From the NCBI GenBank assembly GCA_029858345.1, contig JAOUFG010000009.1, positions 1 to 42,896 on the forward strand: a stretch of DNA of 42,896 nucleotides. The letters are read 5' to 3'. Each line of letters opens with the position of its first letter. Position 1 is the first letter of the stretch. The notes under the pieces were generated by a model. It ran no database searches. It saw nothing but the letters and a program-made list of their open reading frames with translations, and was not told the origin of the DNA. A program made the translations under genes and the position numbers. Source of the stretch: Phycisphaerae bacterium. GTDB lineage: Bacteria; Planctomycetota; Phycisphaerae; Sedimentisphaerales; Anaerohalosphaeraceae. This document shows positions 1-10,200 of this stretch, piece by piece.

Positions 1-161
1 ACGACAATCGCAACGTGTAAAAAGCAGAACCAAAATGTCTTTGACTTTATTCATGAATCTGTTATTGCTCATTGGAGCGGTAAAAAATATCCGTTGTTAA
101 TCTGTTAAAAACTGTGAACGGTTACCTATATTAAAGGAGCCAAGAAAAAAAAACCCTTGTT
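1..161. other. intergenic, no gene seen
   Basis: AT-rich stretch at the left edge. A TTGACT-like hexamer lies at 41-46 and an AAGGAG-like string near 134-140, but no convincing start codon and coding frame follow. I see no RNA gene here. Confidence 0.4.
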
Positions 162-179
162 TGATCGTTTGTGTATTTT

Positions 180-258
180 TTTCATTTAGAAAATCCTTTT
201 CATTTCGTAAATCCTGTCTAAAAAATAATTCGTGTTTATTCGCGTCCATTCGCGGTTC
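180..258. repeat. composite intergenic repeat: 18-bp tandem pair plus ATTCGTG decamers
   Basis: An 18-bp unit occurs twice in tandem (180-197 and 198-215) with two mismatches. It is followed by a CCTGTC motif and then three near-identical decamers of form ATTCGYGTNN (228-237, 238-247, 248-258), the last ending in GGTTC. The element ends 3 bp before the stop codon of the minus-strand PQQ gene. The decamer block recurs at 1835-1865 and, inverted, at 23541-23571. The AAATCCTGT part recurs at 27599-27615. Confidence 0.75.
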
Positions 259-261
259 CCA

Positions 262-1671
262 TCACTGTGTTACATCCAAACACGCCATTGTTGTCAGGTC
301 GCGGACGAGGAGTTTGCCTTCTATCAGTACCGGCGGGCCCCAGGATTCGTGGCCGTCCAGTACTTTGACCTGTGCGGTTTTGTTAAACTTTTCCGGCGTT
401 GCCTCGATCAAACTTAAAACGCTGTCATCATCGAGTATATAGATCATTTCATTGACGATAATATAGGGCCCCAAACCGTATTTGTTTTCCGTGCCGCTGG
501 TCCAGAGGATATTGCCGTCAAGGTCCATGCAGACCATCTGTTTGTCCGGGCGGACGCCGTAGATGTGGCCGTTATAAAAGATCGGCGTCTGCTGGTCGGA
601 GCCGAATGTTTCCGGGAGCAGTTCATATAAGACCTTCGGGACAATCTTACCGTCTTTCTGTTCCAATTGCAGCATCATGCTGCCTTTGTTGTATCCGGCA
701 CATAGAAAAATTTTGCCGTCGCCGCAATCGACCGGCGTGGGAACATTGACCCGCAGGAACCACGCATCGGTTTGCCAAAGCAGCGTCCCGTCTTTTGCCG
801 ACACACCCGCCACGCCGCCGCTGCCGGGATAGACATAAAAATCGTGTCCGGCAAACTCCATCGGCAGGATCGAGCAGTGCGTCATCTCCCATTTTTTGGG
901 ATTGAGTGTTTTCCAGGCAACTTCGCCGGTCTCGCAATCAACCGCCATCATCAGCACTTCCGGTCCGGCCGGGGCAAGGATGGCTTTGCCCTCAACGATC
1001 AAGGGACACTGCCCCGCATACCACAGCGGCTCTTTCGTGCCGTACTCGGCGACCAGATCGATCATCCACTTAAATTCGCCGGTCGTAATATCCAGGCAGG
1101 TCACATGGCACTTAGGGCCGATGGTGACCATGTATTTACCGTCAATCGCGGGGATCGTGCGGCTCATGCCATGGTTGCGTTTGATCTTGACGGGGTAGGA
1201 ATACCGCCAGATTTCGGCTCCGTCAGCCAGAGACAAACAGCGGATCGCATCACGCTGATTTTCCATGTCATAATCAATAATATAGACGCGATCATCGTGC
1301 ACTACAGGAGCGGCATACCCCTGGCCCAGTTCAACCTGCCACAGTTTCGTCGGTCCTTCGGGCCCGAATTGTTTTGCTAATGGTACCTCTGACTGAACAA
1401 CTGCATTGTAATCGGGGCCGCGAAATCCCCGCCACGACGCCGGAGGTTTTGGACGCGGGGTCGGCGCGGCAAAGGCAACTTCCCGAAATGTTTGAAGCCG
1501 GCCTTCGGGTTTCTGTGTGGCGGCATCCTGCGGGTCGGGCAAAGGCCGGTTATCCTGACCGGCAACCCGCGGCTCGACGGTAAACTGTTTGTATTCATAG
1601 ATCCAGTACGCCACCGACGCCAACAGGACTACGGCAACAACACCGGGCAAAATGACAGATTTAATTTTCAT
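262..1671 (-). CDS. membrane-anchored PQQ-like beta-propeller protein
   Basis: A 469-residue protein with one N-terminal membrane segment (about residues 4-24), then a short linker and repeated blades of the PQQ/BamB propeller type. Recurrent blade patterns such as 'CLDITTGEFKW', 'CETGEVAWK' and 'DLDGNILW' are visible. The 'WRGFRGPDYNAV' opening before the propeller is typical of planctomycetal PQQ proteins. The family covers scaffolds like BamB and quinoprotein dehydrogenases; I see no heme site, so a scaffold or binding role outside the membrane is more likely than an enzyme. The ATG at 1671 was preferred to an upstream in-frame TTG at 1680. It is the last gene of the leftward ABC/glycosyltransferase cluster, separated from it by a repeat-filled 200 bp gap. 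The 3' end abuts a decamer repeat. Confidence 0.8.
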   Translation of the reverse strand: MKIKSVILPGVVAVVLLASVAYWIYEYKQFTVEPRVAGQDNRPLPDPQDAATQKPEGRLQTFREVAFAAPTPRPKPPASWRGFRGPDYNAVVQSEVPLAKQFGPEGPTKLWQVELGQGYAAPVVHDDRVYIIDYDMENQRDAIRCLSLADGAEIWRYSYPVKIKRNHGMSRTIPAIDGKYMVTIGPKCHVTCLDITTGEFKWMIDLVAEYGTKEPLWYAGQCPLIVEGKAILAPAGPEVLMMAVDCETGEVAWKTLNPKKWEMTHCSILPMEFAGHDFYVYPGSGGVAGVSAKDGTLLWQTDAWFLRVNVPTPVDCGDGKIFLCAGYNKGSMMLQLEQKDGKIVPKVLYELLPETFGSDQQTPIFYNGHIYGVRPDKQMVCMDLDGNILWTSGTENKYGLGPYIIVNEMIYILDDDSVLSLIEATPEKFNKTAQVKVLDGHESWGPPVLIEGKLLVRDLTTMACLDVTQ

Positions 1672-1705
1672 ATCCAACAAAGACCCACGAATAAATTTGG
1701 TTACC

Positions 1706-1785
1706 TGTCATTCCGGCCAAGGCGAAGCCGCGAGCCGGAATCCAGAGCGTCGGCGGCTGGATGCCGGATCAAGTCCGGCATGACA
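1706..1785. repeat. REP/MITE-like palindromic element
   Basis: Outer inverted arms TGTCATTCCGG (1706-1716) and CCGGCATGACA (1775-1785) match over 10 of 11 positions. A nested pair, CCGGAATCCAG (1735-1745) and CTGGATGCCGG (1757-1767), also matches 10 of 11. The element can fold as a cruciform. Similar GTCATTCCGG...CCGGCATGAC elements are known as dispersed intergenic repeats in many bacteria. Confidence 0.7.
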
Positions 1786-1834
1786 TTTTCGCAGACATTT
1801 CGGTTGTTCTTCATCACGTTGAAAAAAATCATTA

Positions 1835-1865
1835 ATTTGTGTTCATTTGTGTTGATTCGTGGTTC
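1835..1865. repeat. ATTTGTG decamer repeat, second copy
   Basis: Three decamers (1835-1844, 1845-1854, 1855-1865) of form ATTYGTGTTN end in GGTTC, as in the copy at 228-258. It lies 7 bp from the stop codon of the minus-strand ABC permease gene. Confidence 0.75.
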
Positions 1866-1872
1866 TTCCACC

Positions 1873-4800
1873 CTATTCATTTCTTAGTACATTCAAATAG
1901 TCGCTCTTGAGCACCCCTGCCACTGCGATGCGAATCCAGAGCCAGCCGCTGAGGATGATCCCAAAGATAATCAGGATGATCTTGCCGTACGGAAACGCAC
2001 CGCCCTGCATGAGAACCGAGGGGAAAACCGCCCATATCGCCGGAACGACTCCGCAGAAAAGCCCTGCCAACAGCAGCAGTCCGTGTTCCAGAAAAAGCAT
2101 CCGCTTTAAGGACGCCCTGCGGAACCCCAGCGCCTGCATCATCGCAAGTTCGCCCTTGCGGTCTATCACGTTCAGCACCAGAACCAATCCCAGCCCGGCG
2201 GCCCCCAAAACAAGACCCAGTCCACCCAGAATAAGAAAAATTGCCAAATACGTGTTTTCAACCTCGTGAAACTGTGCCAGTTTCTGCGAGGACGCAACAA
2301 CCTCCATGCCGTAATCGCGATATTTTTTCATTAACTCCTTTTTCTGCAAGTCTTTATCATTCCAATCCGAATCGATCAAAAACCGCTGATATCCATCCAC
2401 AGAGGGGAACATGCTGACAAAGTTGTCCTCTGCGATGAATAAACGTCCCTGAAGCAGCGAATCTTTCAGGATTCCAACAATTTTCAGGTTAACCGTATCG
2501 CCGTTTTCGGCTGTGTATGGAATGGTATCATTAAGACCCTTTCCCAAGCCCCAATAAACGGTTGCATAATCGCCTATCGCCGGAATGGCCCCTTCATCCA
2601 GCGGCATTTCTAAAAGTTCCCAAGCAGACGTGTTATCGTCATGATCAACAGTTTTTTGGAATGCAAACGCATCCCGACTCGCGAAATCATCCGGCCGAAC
2701 GCCAAGCATGCTCGGCTGCCGGGCTTTATTCAGGTTCAGGCAACTGGCGTCGTCCTGCTGATAAAACCGCATCGGGATAAAATCATACTCTTCAATTCCA
2801 GGTATATTTGTTTCTGAATCGGGCTCCAGCCGCAACGGTTCAGTTGTCGGCAATGTCGTTTCTGCAAACAGCGGAAATCCCCCGGTACCGGAGTCCCGCT
2901 GCTGGGCATCGGCGGTAACATCCTTATAATTGGAACCAACCCCGATGACCATGAACACGCCGCAAGCTAACGCGATCAGCACCGTCAAGCTGCGTCCGGT
3001 TCGGCGGGGAACATTTTTAACCGCCAGCGATTTTAATGAATCCACAAACGAGCCGCTCTTGAGCCGCAGCCATTTCAGCAGGCCCGCGGCAATCAGAATA
3101 AACCCCGCCAGAGACAGTGTTCCGGCGGCAAAAAACATCGAAACCTGACTCTGTCCGACCCCGGATTTTGCAGAAAGATAAATGCCCGTCAACAGACACA
3201 CCAAGCCAAGCCATGGCAAAAATGAACGCCTGCTTTTGTCGGATTTGCCGTACCACTCCTGAATCCCGGTCAACAATTGATGGGCCGGTTTGCGAGTTCG
3301 ATGAAACAGGGATGTTTGAATCGCAAATACACAAATCAGGAAGCTGATAATTATACCCTCAACCAGTGTGAATGAACTCATATAAAAAGATAATTGCAAG
3401 CTGGCGAGTGCCTTGGCCCAGAACGTCGCATTCAAAACAAGAATCAACACGGCCGTATAAATTACCGAAACAATCGCCCCCAGAACGCAGCCAGCCAGTG
3501 CCAGACACGCACCTTCAGCCATAAACAGACCAAAAACCCGCCACCGGTTCCACCCCACTGCTATCAGCAGACCGGTTTGCTCTGTGCGTGATTCGATATA
3601 AAACACAAACATCAGCGCCAGCAGGATCGCCGCCGAAAAGATTAGAAACATGCTCAGACCCGCAAACAGCCCGGCAAAATCCGTCGAACCGGATGCCTTG
3701 CTTTGGGCCGCCTGCCGGACATCTTCAAATACGAATCCTACCTTTTCCGGATCGAGATTCTTCGTCAGATTAGCGGCAATTGTTTCGGCATCGTTTTCGA
3801 TTCCCGGCCAGCGAACGGCTGTTAAAGTTCCAAACCGATTCTGCCAAATGCTTTGCGCCGCTTCCATCGAAATGAACGCTTTGGGCGTACCCCCGTATTT
3901 GTCCCAGTAATCCTCGTCCCGCTGTTTGACGCGGCCCAGGTCGATGGGGATTCCCGAATCCCACTGACTGCAGTTGTCCGCCTCGGCCAGGCCCGGGAAA
4001 TCGGGCATCAGTGTCGAGTCCACGAATGAACCCATCATCGGGACAACCTGTTTGATGGTAAATGCGGCGGTTTTTTCAATCAATTTCCGTGTCGGGGTCA
4101 ATTCAAAATAGGTAAGCTGGATTTTGTCGCCGGAGTCGGCACCCAGTTCATCCGCCAGCCATTCATTAATCACGATTTCATCGGCTTCCAAGCCCGACAA
4201 AAGTCCCTGTCCCGTACCGGACCCCATTGCGGACACCATCGAATAAGGAATGGTTTTATCGCCGCATCGGATTTCATTGACAAAATAGGTAAACACACCG
4301 TAAGCCCCCTGCCCTGTCTGCAAAGCCGCATCGGAAATGGCTTCATCCAAAAAAATTCGTGAAGTGCGAAGTTCATAGACGTTTTCAGACTCGATTTTTC
4401 GAAGTTCAAGATCGTAATCCGCAAGCGTCGCACTGTCTTTCAATCGACCTTCAAGATCATTCTGTGATGACCAGCCATCGGCTACTAACAAAAGATTGGC
4501 CTTTTTCGGCTGACCAATCTTTTCGGCCAGCCACTCAATCGGCACAAACACATTCAACGGCGGCTCCTGCGAGGCCTGTAAACTAAATCGCCCCATCTCA
4601 TCGTCAGGAATAGCCCCGGCAATCTTAATGTTCCACGCCTGCGACGATGCTTCATCTGTTGAAAAAATCAAGTCCTGTGACAACATCGACGGCACTTGAA
4701 GCCGCAGCAAAAGCGGTGCATCCAAATCTTTAAGACGGAAAGCCAGAGATTCACTCAAATTAACTCCTTCGACAGGTTTAAATGAAATTGCATAGGAAGG

Positions 4801-5163
4801 AGGACAAACTAATTGCCAGAATGAATCCGTAACACCATAGATATTGACATTGTTCACCCGCAGAGTTCCATCCGGCGTTTCAAGAATGCCTTTCATAGCC
4901 AGAACAGGCGTCACCAGCGAGTCGGAGTTTGTCTCCAAATGACCGGCCAACTCCTGCCGAAAGAATCGATCCCCGGTCGAACAGGCGAATCGGATATGCC
5001 CCAGACGCATTTGGGCAATGTGCCCCAGGGTATGCCGGACCGAGTCGCCCACGAGCATTGCCCCGGTTAACACGGCGCAGCAGACCGCCGCCAGCAGGAG
5101 TGTTGCCAGATTGGTCCGCCGGTAAAACCACAGATCGCGTTTGAGTATCTGAAAAAAGTCCAT
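1873..5163 (-). CDS. ABC transporter permease, FtsX/MacB type
   Basis: A 1096-residue inner membrane protein. A membrane helix near residues 15-40 is followed by a long periplasmic region, then a first FtsX-like set of helices around residues 515-690. A further helix pair and a second extracytoplasmic region follow, then a C-terminal FtsX block with the typical 'LILGGLGLVLGAAGLGLVLVLNV' segment split across about 975-1000. This two-block arrangement is that of the large LolC/FtsX-superfamily permeases, which couple ATP hydrolysis to mechanical work on lipoproteins, lipids or envelope enzymes rather than to classic import. A GAGG ribosome site precedes the ATG. It starts 5 bp after the stop of the ATPase gene, so the two surely form one transporter. 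The substrate is unknown. Confidence 0.85.
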   Translation of the reverse strand: MDFFQILKRDLWFYRRTNLATLLLAAVCCAVLTGAMLVGDSVRHTLGHIAQMRLGHIRFACSTGDRFFRQELAGHLETNSDSLVTPVLAMKGILETPDGTLRVNNVNIYGVTDSFWQLVCPPSYAISFKPVEGVNLSESLAFRLKDLDAPLLLRLQVPSMLSQDLIFSTDEASSQAWNIKIAGAIPDDEMGRFSLQASQEPPLNVFVPIEWLAEKIGQPKKANLLLVADGWSSQNDLEGRLKDSATLADYDLELRKIESENVYELRTSRIFLDEAISDAALQTGQGAYGVFTYFVNEIRCGDKTIPYSMVSAMGSGTGQGLLSGLEADEIVINEWLADELGADSGDKIQLTYFELTPTRKLIEKTAAFTIKQVVPMMGSFVDSTLMPDFPGLAEADNCSQWDSGIPIDLGRVKQRDEDYWDKYGGTPKAFISMEAAQSIWQNRFGTLTAVRWPGIENDAETIAANLTKNLDPEKVGFVFEDVRQAAQSKASGSTDFAGLFAGLSMFLIFSAAILLALMFVFYIESRTEQTGLLIAVGWNRWRVFGLFMAEGACLALAGCVLGAIVSVIYTAVLILVLNATFWAKALASLQLSFYMSSFTLVEGIIISFLICVFAIQTSLFHRTRKPAHQLLTGIQEWYGKSDKSRRSFLPWLGLVCLLTGIYLSAKSGVGQSQVSMFFAAGTLSLAGFILIAAGLLKWLRLKSGSFVDSLKSLAVKNVPRRTGRSLTVLIALACGVFMVIGVGSNYKDVTADAQQRDSGTGGFPLFAETTLPTTEPLRLEPDSETNIPGIEEYDFIPMRFYQQDDASCLNLNKARQPSMLGVRPDDFASRDAFAFQKTVDHDDNTSAWELLEMPLDEGAIPAIGDYATVYWGLGKGLNDTIPYTAENGDTVNLKIVGILKDSLLQGRLFIAEDNFVSMFPSVDGYQRFLIDSDWNDKDLQKKELMKKYRDYGMEVVASSQKLAQFHEVENTYLAIFLILGGLGLVLGAAGLGLVLVLNVIDRKGELAMMQALGFRRASLKRMLFLEHGLLLLAGLFCGVVPAIWAVFPSVLMQGGAFPYGKIILIIFGIILSGWLWIRIAVAGVLKSDYLNVLRNE

Positions 5164-5168
5164 TTTCT

Positions 5169-5846
5169 CTATACCTCGGTCAGGGTTTGATGATCCAGCC
5201 GAAACTGACGCTGCGCCCGATTAGCCAGCTTTTTCGAGTGTGTCGCAATCACCAGCGCCACCGACTGGCTTTGGTTCAGTTCCAACAGCAGTTCCGTTAA
5301 TTGATCCGCGGTATCCGCATCCAGCGAGCCGGTCGGCTCGTCCGCCAGCAATATATCGGGCTTATTAATCAAAGCACGCACCACCGCTACACGCTGCCGC
5401 TGACCTCCGCTTAATTGCCCCGGATGGGATTGGCAATACGCCTTCATCCCCGTTTTTTCAAGTAATTCGATTGCGCGTTTTTTGTCGCTGTGTTTCTCAA
5501 TCTTGGATTTTCGCATCGCCAACGTCGGCAGCAGGACATTTTCCAGCACGGTACACTGCGGCAGCAGATAATGAAGCTGAAAGACAAACCCAATGCTACC
5601 GTTGCGGATACGAGCCAGTTCGGCGTCTCGTAAAGAGCCAAGATTCGTCCGGTTCAGCAGTATCTTGCCGGATGTCGGCCTGTCCAACCCGCCAATCAGA
5701 TTCAGCAGCGTTGTTTTGCCGCTGCCGGAGGGACCCATGACCGAGATGCTCTGACCGGACCCAATTTGAAGGTTCACCTGACGCAGAATCCGAACATTCT
5801 CCGGAACCGCTGGATAACTTTTATTAACATCGATCAGTTCAAGCAT
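5169..5846 (-). CDS. ABC transporter ATP-binding protein, LolD/MacB-like
   Basis: A 225-residue ATPase of the usual length for LolD-type subunits. Walker A GPSGSGKT is at residues 38-45, the Q-loop Gln at 90, the signature LSGGQ at 145-149, and Walker B 'ILLADE' at 165-170 followed by the D-loop. It powers the FtsX-type permease encoded just downstream. An AGGGG sequence sits 8 bases before the ATG. It follows the glycosyltransferase gene by about 23 bp, so glycosyltransferase, ATPase and permease are probably cotranscribed. The family handles lipoprotein release, macrolide efflux or envelope remodelling; which applies here cannot be read from the sequence. Confidence 0.92.
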   Translation of the reverse strand: MLELIDVNKSYPAVPENVRILRQVNLQIGSGQSISVMGPSGSGKTTLLNLIGGLDRPTSGKILLNRTNLGSLRDAELARIRNGSIGFVFQLHYLLPQCTVLENVLLPTLAMRKSKIEKHSDKKRAIELLEKTGMKAYCQSHPGQLSGGQRQRVAVVRALINKPDILLADEPTGSLDADTADQLTELLLELNQSQSVALVIATHSKKLANRAQRQFRLDHQTLTEV

Positions 5847-5869
5847 AGCCAGTGCCCCTTAACAATTAT

Positions 5870-7162
5870 TTAGTATTGAAGCTGTTTGAACAATTCCGCC
5901 ATCTGCTCAACCGTTCTATCAATGGAATAGACCTGCTCAACGGCGCGGCGACCCTTTTGGCCCAGTTGCCAAATAGTTTTCGGTTCGATCAGCAATGGCC
6001 CGAGCGTTTCAGACAGCCGAACCGGATTGTTGGGTTCATATAAAACACCTGCCTGGGTTTTCTCGGCCAACTCCGGAAAAACGCCCAACGCCGGCACCAC
6101 AAACGGGACACCGCTGGCACAGGCCTCCATCGCAAAAAGGCCGTATGCCTGAGGTTTACGGGTCGGCAACACGATTACCGACAAACTCTGCAGAAATGCT
6201 TTTCGCGACGGACCGTCATAATCCGCCACAACCTCCACAGACCCGGCCAACCTCAACGCTTTAAGTCGGTTCTGCATCTTTTTCAGAAAGACCGTATCGG
6301 CCGGGCTTTTTCCGCCTGTGATCCTCAACCGGATAAATTTCAGCCGGTCATCCCGCTTTAACAAGTGCAGCGTATTAATCAGGATGTCCAACCCATTGTC
6401 ATAGCACATCCTGGCAAGATAGCCAATGGTCGGAACCGCCGGCGGTTCGGATGCCGGCTCGTAAGCCGTCGAATCGACGCCGATTGGAATCACCGGCATT
6501 TTTCCGGTCTCAAACCCAATCCGGTCCCGCATCACCTGCTGATAATATTGGCTCACACAAATTAATGCATCGAATGCCGCGGCATCCTGACCCACCAACT
6601 GCCATCCCTGCCGGGCATACGGCTCAGGCAGAGAATCCAGAAAACCCTCTTCGTCCTGAAGCAGGCAGACAATGGGAATTTGGAGTTTTTCTTTGAGTGT
6701 TCCGGCCAGTCCCGCCAGAAGGATATTGGACACAATGATGACATCGGGTTTGGGGTCCATCGCCGCCAGCCAATCGGCCAGCCGCAGCAATTCCTTCTCC
6801 TGCCTGCCGTCACGGCCCTGCAGCATGGAAACTGTCGTTTGCCCCAAGTCCTTGGCCGATGTCATTCCGGCCAACTTGCCTACGCCTTTCAAAAGAAATT
6901 TACTGTCGAAGCACCGGTCCAGCCAGCGGGGAGTTTTTCGAAAAAAGCCGAGTTTCTGCTGAAGATAGACATTGACACCGCCAAAAAAAATGGGGGCCGG
7001 GGCCGGAAACGGCTGGGGCCCTGTATCAATCGGCAAATACATCGGCACCATCGTAATCTCATGGCCGGCCCGCTGAAAGGCCCGAACCAGCGCAAGATCA
7101 CGCAGACAGTTTTCGCAATAAAAATTGTCTCCGGAACCGGGGGTTAGTTGTATTATCCGCAT
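5870..7162 (-). CDS. glycosyltransferase family 4 (GT-B fold)
   Basis: A 430-residue cytoplasmic enzyme beginning 'MRIIQLTPGSGDNFYCEN', a first beta strand and nucleotide-sugar-family start. A Rossmann N-terminal half is followed by a GT4-type C-terminal half with 'PIGVDSTAY', 'IGYLARM' and the donor-site region 'EACASGVPFVVPALG', which contains the conserved Glu. It should transfer a sugar from an activated donor to a glycan, lipid or glycoprotein; donor and acceptor are unknown. GAGG lies 9 bases upstream of the ATG. It is the first gene of the cluster glycosyltransferase-ATPase-permease, and a sigma70-type promoter is visible upstream. The pairing suggests a role in making an envelope glycoconjugate, which is inference. 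Confidence 0.85.
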   Translation of the reverse strand: MRIIQLTPGSGDNFYCENCLRDLALVRAFQRAGHEITMVPMYLPIDTGPQPFPAPAPIFFGGVNVYLQQKLGFFRKTPRWLDRCFDSKFLLKGVGKLAGMTSAKDLGQTTVSMLQGRDGRQEKELLRLADWLAAMDPKPDVIIVSNILLAGLAGTLKEKLQIPIVCLLQDEEGFLDSLPEPYARQGWQLVGQDAAAFDALICVSQYYQQVMRDRIGFETGKMPVIPIGVDSTAYEPASEPPAVPTIGYLARMCYDNGLDILINTLHLLKRDDRLKFIRLRITGGKSPADTVFLKKMQNRLKALRLAGSVEVVADYDGPSRKAFLQSLSVIVLPTRKPQAYGLFAMEACASGVPFVVPALGVFPELAEKTQAGVLYEPNNPVRLSETLGPLLIEPKTIWQLGQKGRRAVEQVYSIDRTVEQMAELFKQLQY

Positions 7163-7197
7163 CCAAACTTTCCTCTGTGAGTTTTCCTAGCACCCAC

Positions 7198-7226
7198 AGG
7201 ATAACCGAAATGCAGAGATGTTTCAA
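7198..7226 (-). promoter_or_regulatory. sigma70-type promoter for the glycosyltransferase-ABC operon
   Basis: On the minus strand, TTGAAA (7221-7226) and TATCCT (7198-7203) are separated by exactly 17 bp. This matches the -35 element in 5 of 6 positions and the -10 in 4 of 6. The predicted start lies about 30 bp before the glycosyltransferase ATG. Confidence 0.5.
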
Positions 7227-7265
7227 CTGTCACTCTGAAAAGGGTTTCTGATACACGGCTCAACA

Positions 7266-10200
7266 TCATTCATGATGATGCACAAGCTTTTCTTCGATAC
7301 TCTTTTCGACCTCCTGGGCTTTTTCCTTGGTCCGCTGAACCACAACATAGAAGATCGGAATCATTAACACACCCAAAGCCGTCGCCACAATCATCCCTCC
7401 GAATACCGACGTTCCCAGTGCCCTTCGAGCAGCCGCTCCCGCACCGGTCGCAAGCACCAGCGGCAGCGTTCCCAGTGCCGTCGTCAACGCCGTCATTAAA
7501 ATAGGACGAAACCGCAGTCGGGCGGCTTCCAGCGCCGAAGCCACAATGGAATGTCCCTGTTCATGATGCTGTTTGGCAAACTCCACCAGCAAAATTGACG
7601 TCTTGCAGACAATCCCGATCAGCAGCACGATACCCATTTGCGTATAGATGTTATTATCAAAATGCCGCAGCCAGGTAAAGCCTACCGCCCCCAGCAGTCC
7701 CAGCGGTACTGCCAGGATAATTGCCACCGGGATCGTCCAGCTCTCGTATTGCGCCGCCAAAAACAGATACGCAAACAACGCTCCCAGCACAAACAGAAAA
7801 ACCGTTTTGCCGCCGGACTCAATCTCCTGCAAACTGATACCGGACCACTCGTATCCCATTGACGGAGGCAGCGTTTCCTTGAGCAGTACTTCGATGTGCT
7901 CAATCGCCTGTCCCGAACTGTAACCCGGCTTGGCATTGCCGGTGACCGTGGTGGATGGATACAAATTGTAATGCGTCACCGACTGCGGACCGGCGGTGTC
8001 ACGAACTTCGGCCAACGTTCGGATCGGCAGCATCTGGCCGCTGCGGTTGCGAACCTCCAGTTGGCTGATATCGTCAGCGGAGGCGCGAAACTCCGGCTCG
8101 GCCTGCGCAATCACCTTAAAGGTTCGCCCGAACAGATTGAAGTCATTCACATACGAACTGCCCAAATAGGTTTGCAGCGTGTTAAACACCGTTTCGAGCG
8201 GTATATCCAGTGTCTGGGCCTTCACCCGGTCGATATCCACATACAACTGGGGCACCGTTGTCCGAAGTGTATTGTTAAGTTGCGTAACCACCGGGTCATT
8301 GACAGTTTGATAAATCAGGTTGTTGCCCGCCTGCGACAACGCATCCAGTCCGGCCGCGCCGCGATCCTGAATTTTCACCTCAAATCCACCCGTTCGTCCA
8401 AGCCCCAAAATGACCGGCGGCTGCAGCGCCAAACACAGCGCATCCGGAATCATAAATAACTGTCCCTGCAGGCGTTCGATAATTTTTGATACATGCATGT
8501 CGGGGTCCTGCCGCTTCGACCACGGTTCGAGGTTGACAAAACATGTCGCTCCGTTCGGCATAATCGCCGCGTCCAGCAGGGAAAACCCGCCGACCGTCAC
8601 ATGTTCCTTGACCCCGGGCGTGTTGTTCAGCATCGTGTCGATCCGGTTCATTACCTCTTCGGTGCGACGCAGCGTGGCTCCATCCGGCAAACGAACACCG
8701 ATAAAAATCGTCCCCTCATCCTCGTTCGGCAAAAACCCGGTCGGCAAATGCTTAAACCCTGCCATCCCAAAAACGGCAATCACTGCAAACAACAGCAGCA
8801 CAATCCCCGTTCGGCGAACCAATCCTTTCACAATCGTGACATAGGTCGAAGTCGTCCCCTTCATCAAACGGTCAAATAAGCGGAACATCCCGCCTTGCTT
8901 ATGTTCGTGGCCGCGCAGCAGCAGAGCACACAGTGCAGGACTGAGAGTCAGTGCGTTCAGTGTTGAAAACATCGTGGCAATCGAAATCGTAAACGCAAAT
9001 TGCTGATAGAGCCGGCCCGTAATCCCGGCGACCAGTACCGTCGGCACAAACACCGACAGCAATACCAGCGTCGTCGCGATAACCGGCCCGGTCACCTGCT
9101 GCATCGCCTTGGTCGCCGCCGCCTTGGGGGTGAGGTTTTCCTCGGCAATCAGCCGTGACGAGTTTTCCACCACGACAATCGCATCGTCCACCACAATCCC
9201 AATCACCAGCACCAGCCCGAACAGCGACAACGTATTGATTGTCATCCCCATGGCCGCCATCACCCCAAACGTCCCGATCAGCGAAACCGGAATGACGACC
9301 GCCGGAACCAGCGTCGCCCGCCAGTCCGCCAGAAAAACAAACACCGTCAGAATCACCAGTCCAATCACGGTCACCAGAGTCCAGGTCACCTCTTTGAGGG
9401 CTTCTTCAATAAACAAGGTTGGATTATACGGAACCTCATAGATAATTCCTTCCGGAAACGTTTTGGACATTTCCGACAGTGCTTGGCGAACCCCTCGCAC
9501 CACATTCAGCGAATTGGCCTGCGGTGTCGGATAAATACCTACGGCCACCGCCGGTATCCCGTTGTGTTTAACATACCAGAAATAGTTCTGGGCACCCAGT
9601 TCCACCCGCGCGACATCTTTGATCCGCAGCAGCCGGCCGCCCGGCTCTGTGCGAACAATAATATTCTCAAACTCCTGAACGGTACTAAGCCGTCCAAGCG
9701 TTTTGACGGTATACTGAAATTGCTGGTCAGGCGGGCTGGGCATGCCCCCGATCTGTCCGGCAGCCACCTGGATATTCTGTTGGCGGATTGCGCCAAGCAC
9801 ATCATCCGTGGTCAAATCGCGTGCCTTCAAACGCGCCGGGGCCAGCCAGATGCGCATCCCGAAATCCTTGGCCCCGAACACCTGCACATTACCGACGCCC
9901 GACACGCGAGACAGGGTATCCTTGACCCGCAGTGTGATAAAGTTACTTAAATAAATCCCGTCATATTGACCGCCTGGAGACAAAAAGCTGACAATCATCG
10001 CAAAATTGGTCGATTGCTTCTGCGTTTTGATACCGTAGCGTTTGACCTCTTCAGGCAGCAGCGGTTCGGCCGTCGCCACACGGTTCTGCACCAGTATTGT
10101 CGCCATGTCTACATCCGTGCCGACCTCAAACGTAACTGTCAACTGCATGATCCCGTTATCGCTGCTGCTGGAGGTCATATACAGCATTCCGTCAACGCCG

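Noticed and set aside
180-258. CRISPR-like array
   Set aside because: The units are 10-18 bp with no spacers between them and there are no cas genes; these are short modular intergenic repeats.
161-442. Plus-strand open frame at the left edge
   Set aside because: Its translation is of the repeat region and the antisense of the PQQ gene; composition and lack of a ribosome site argue against coding.
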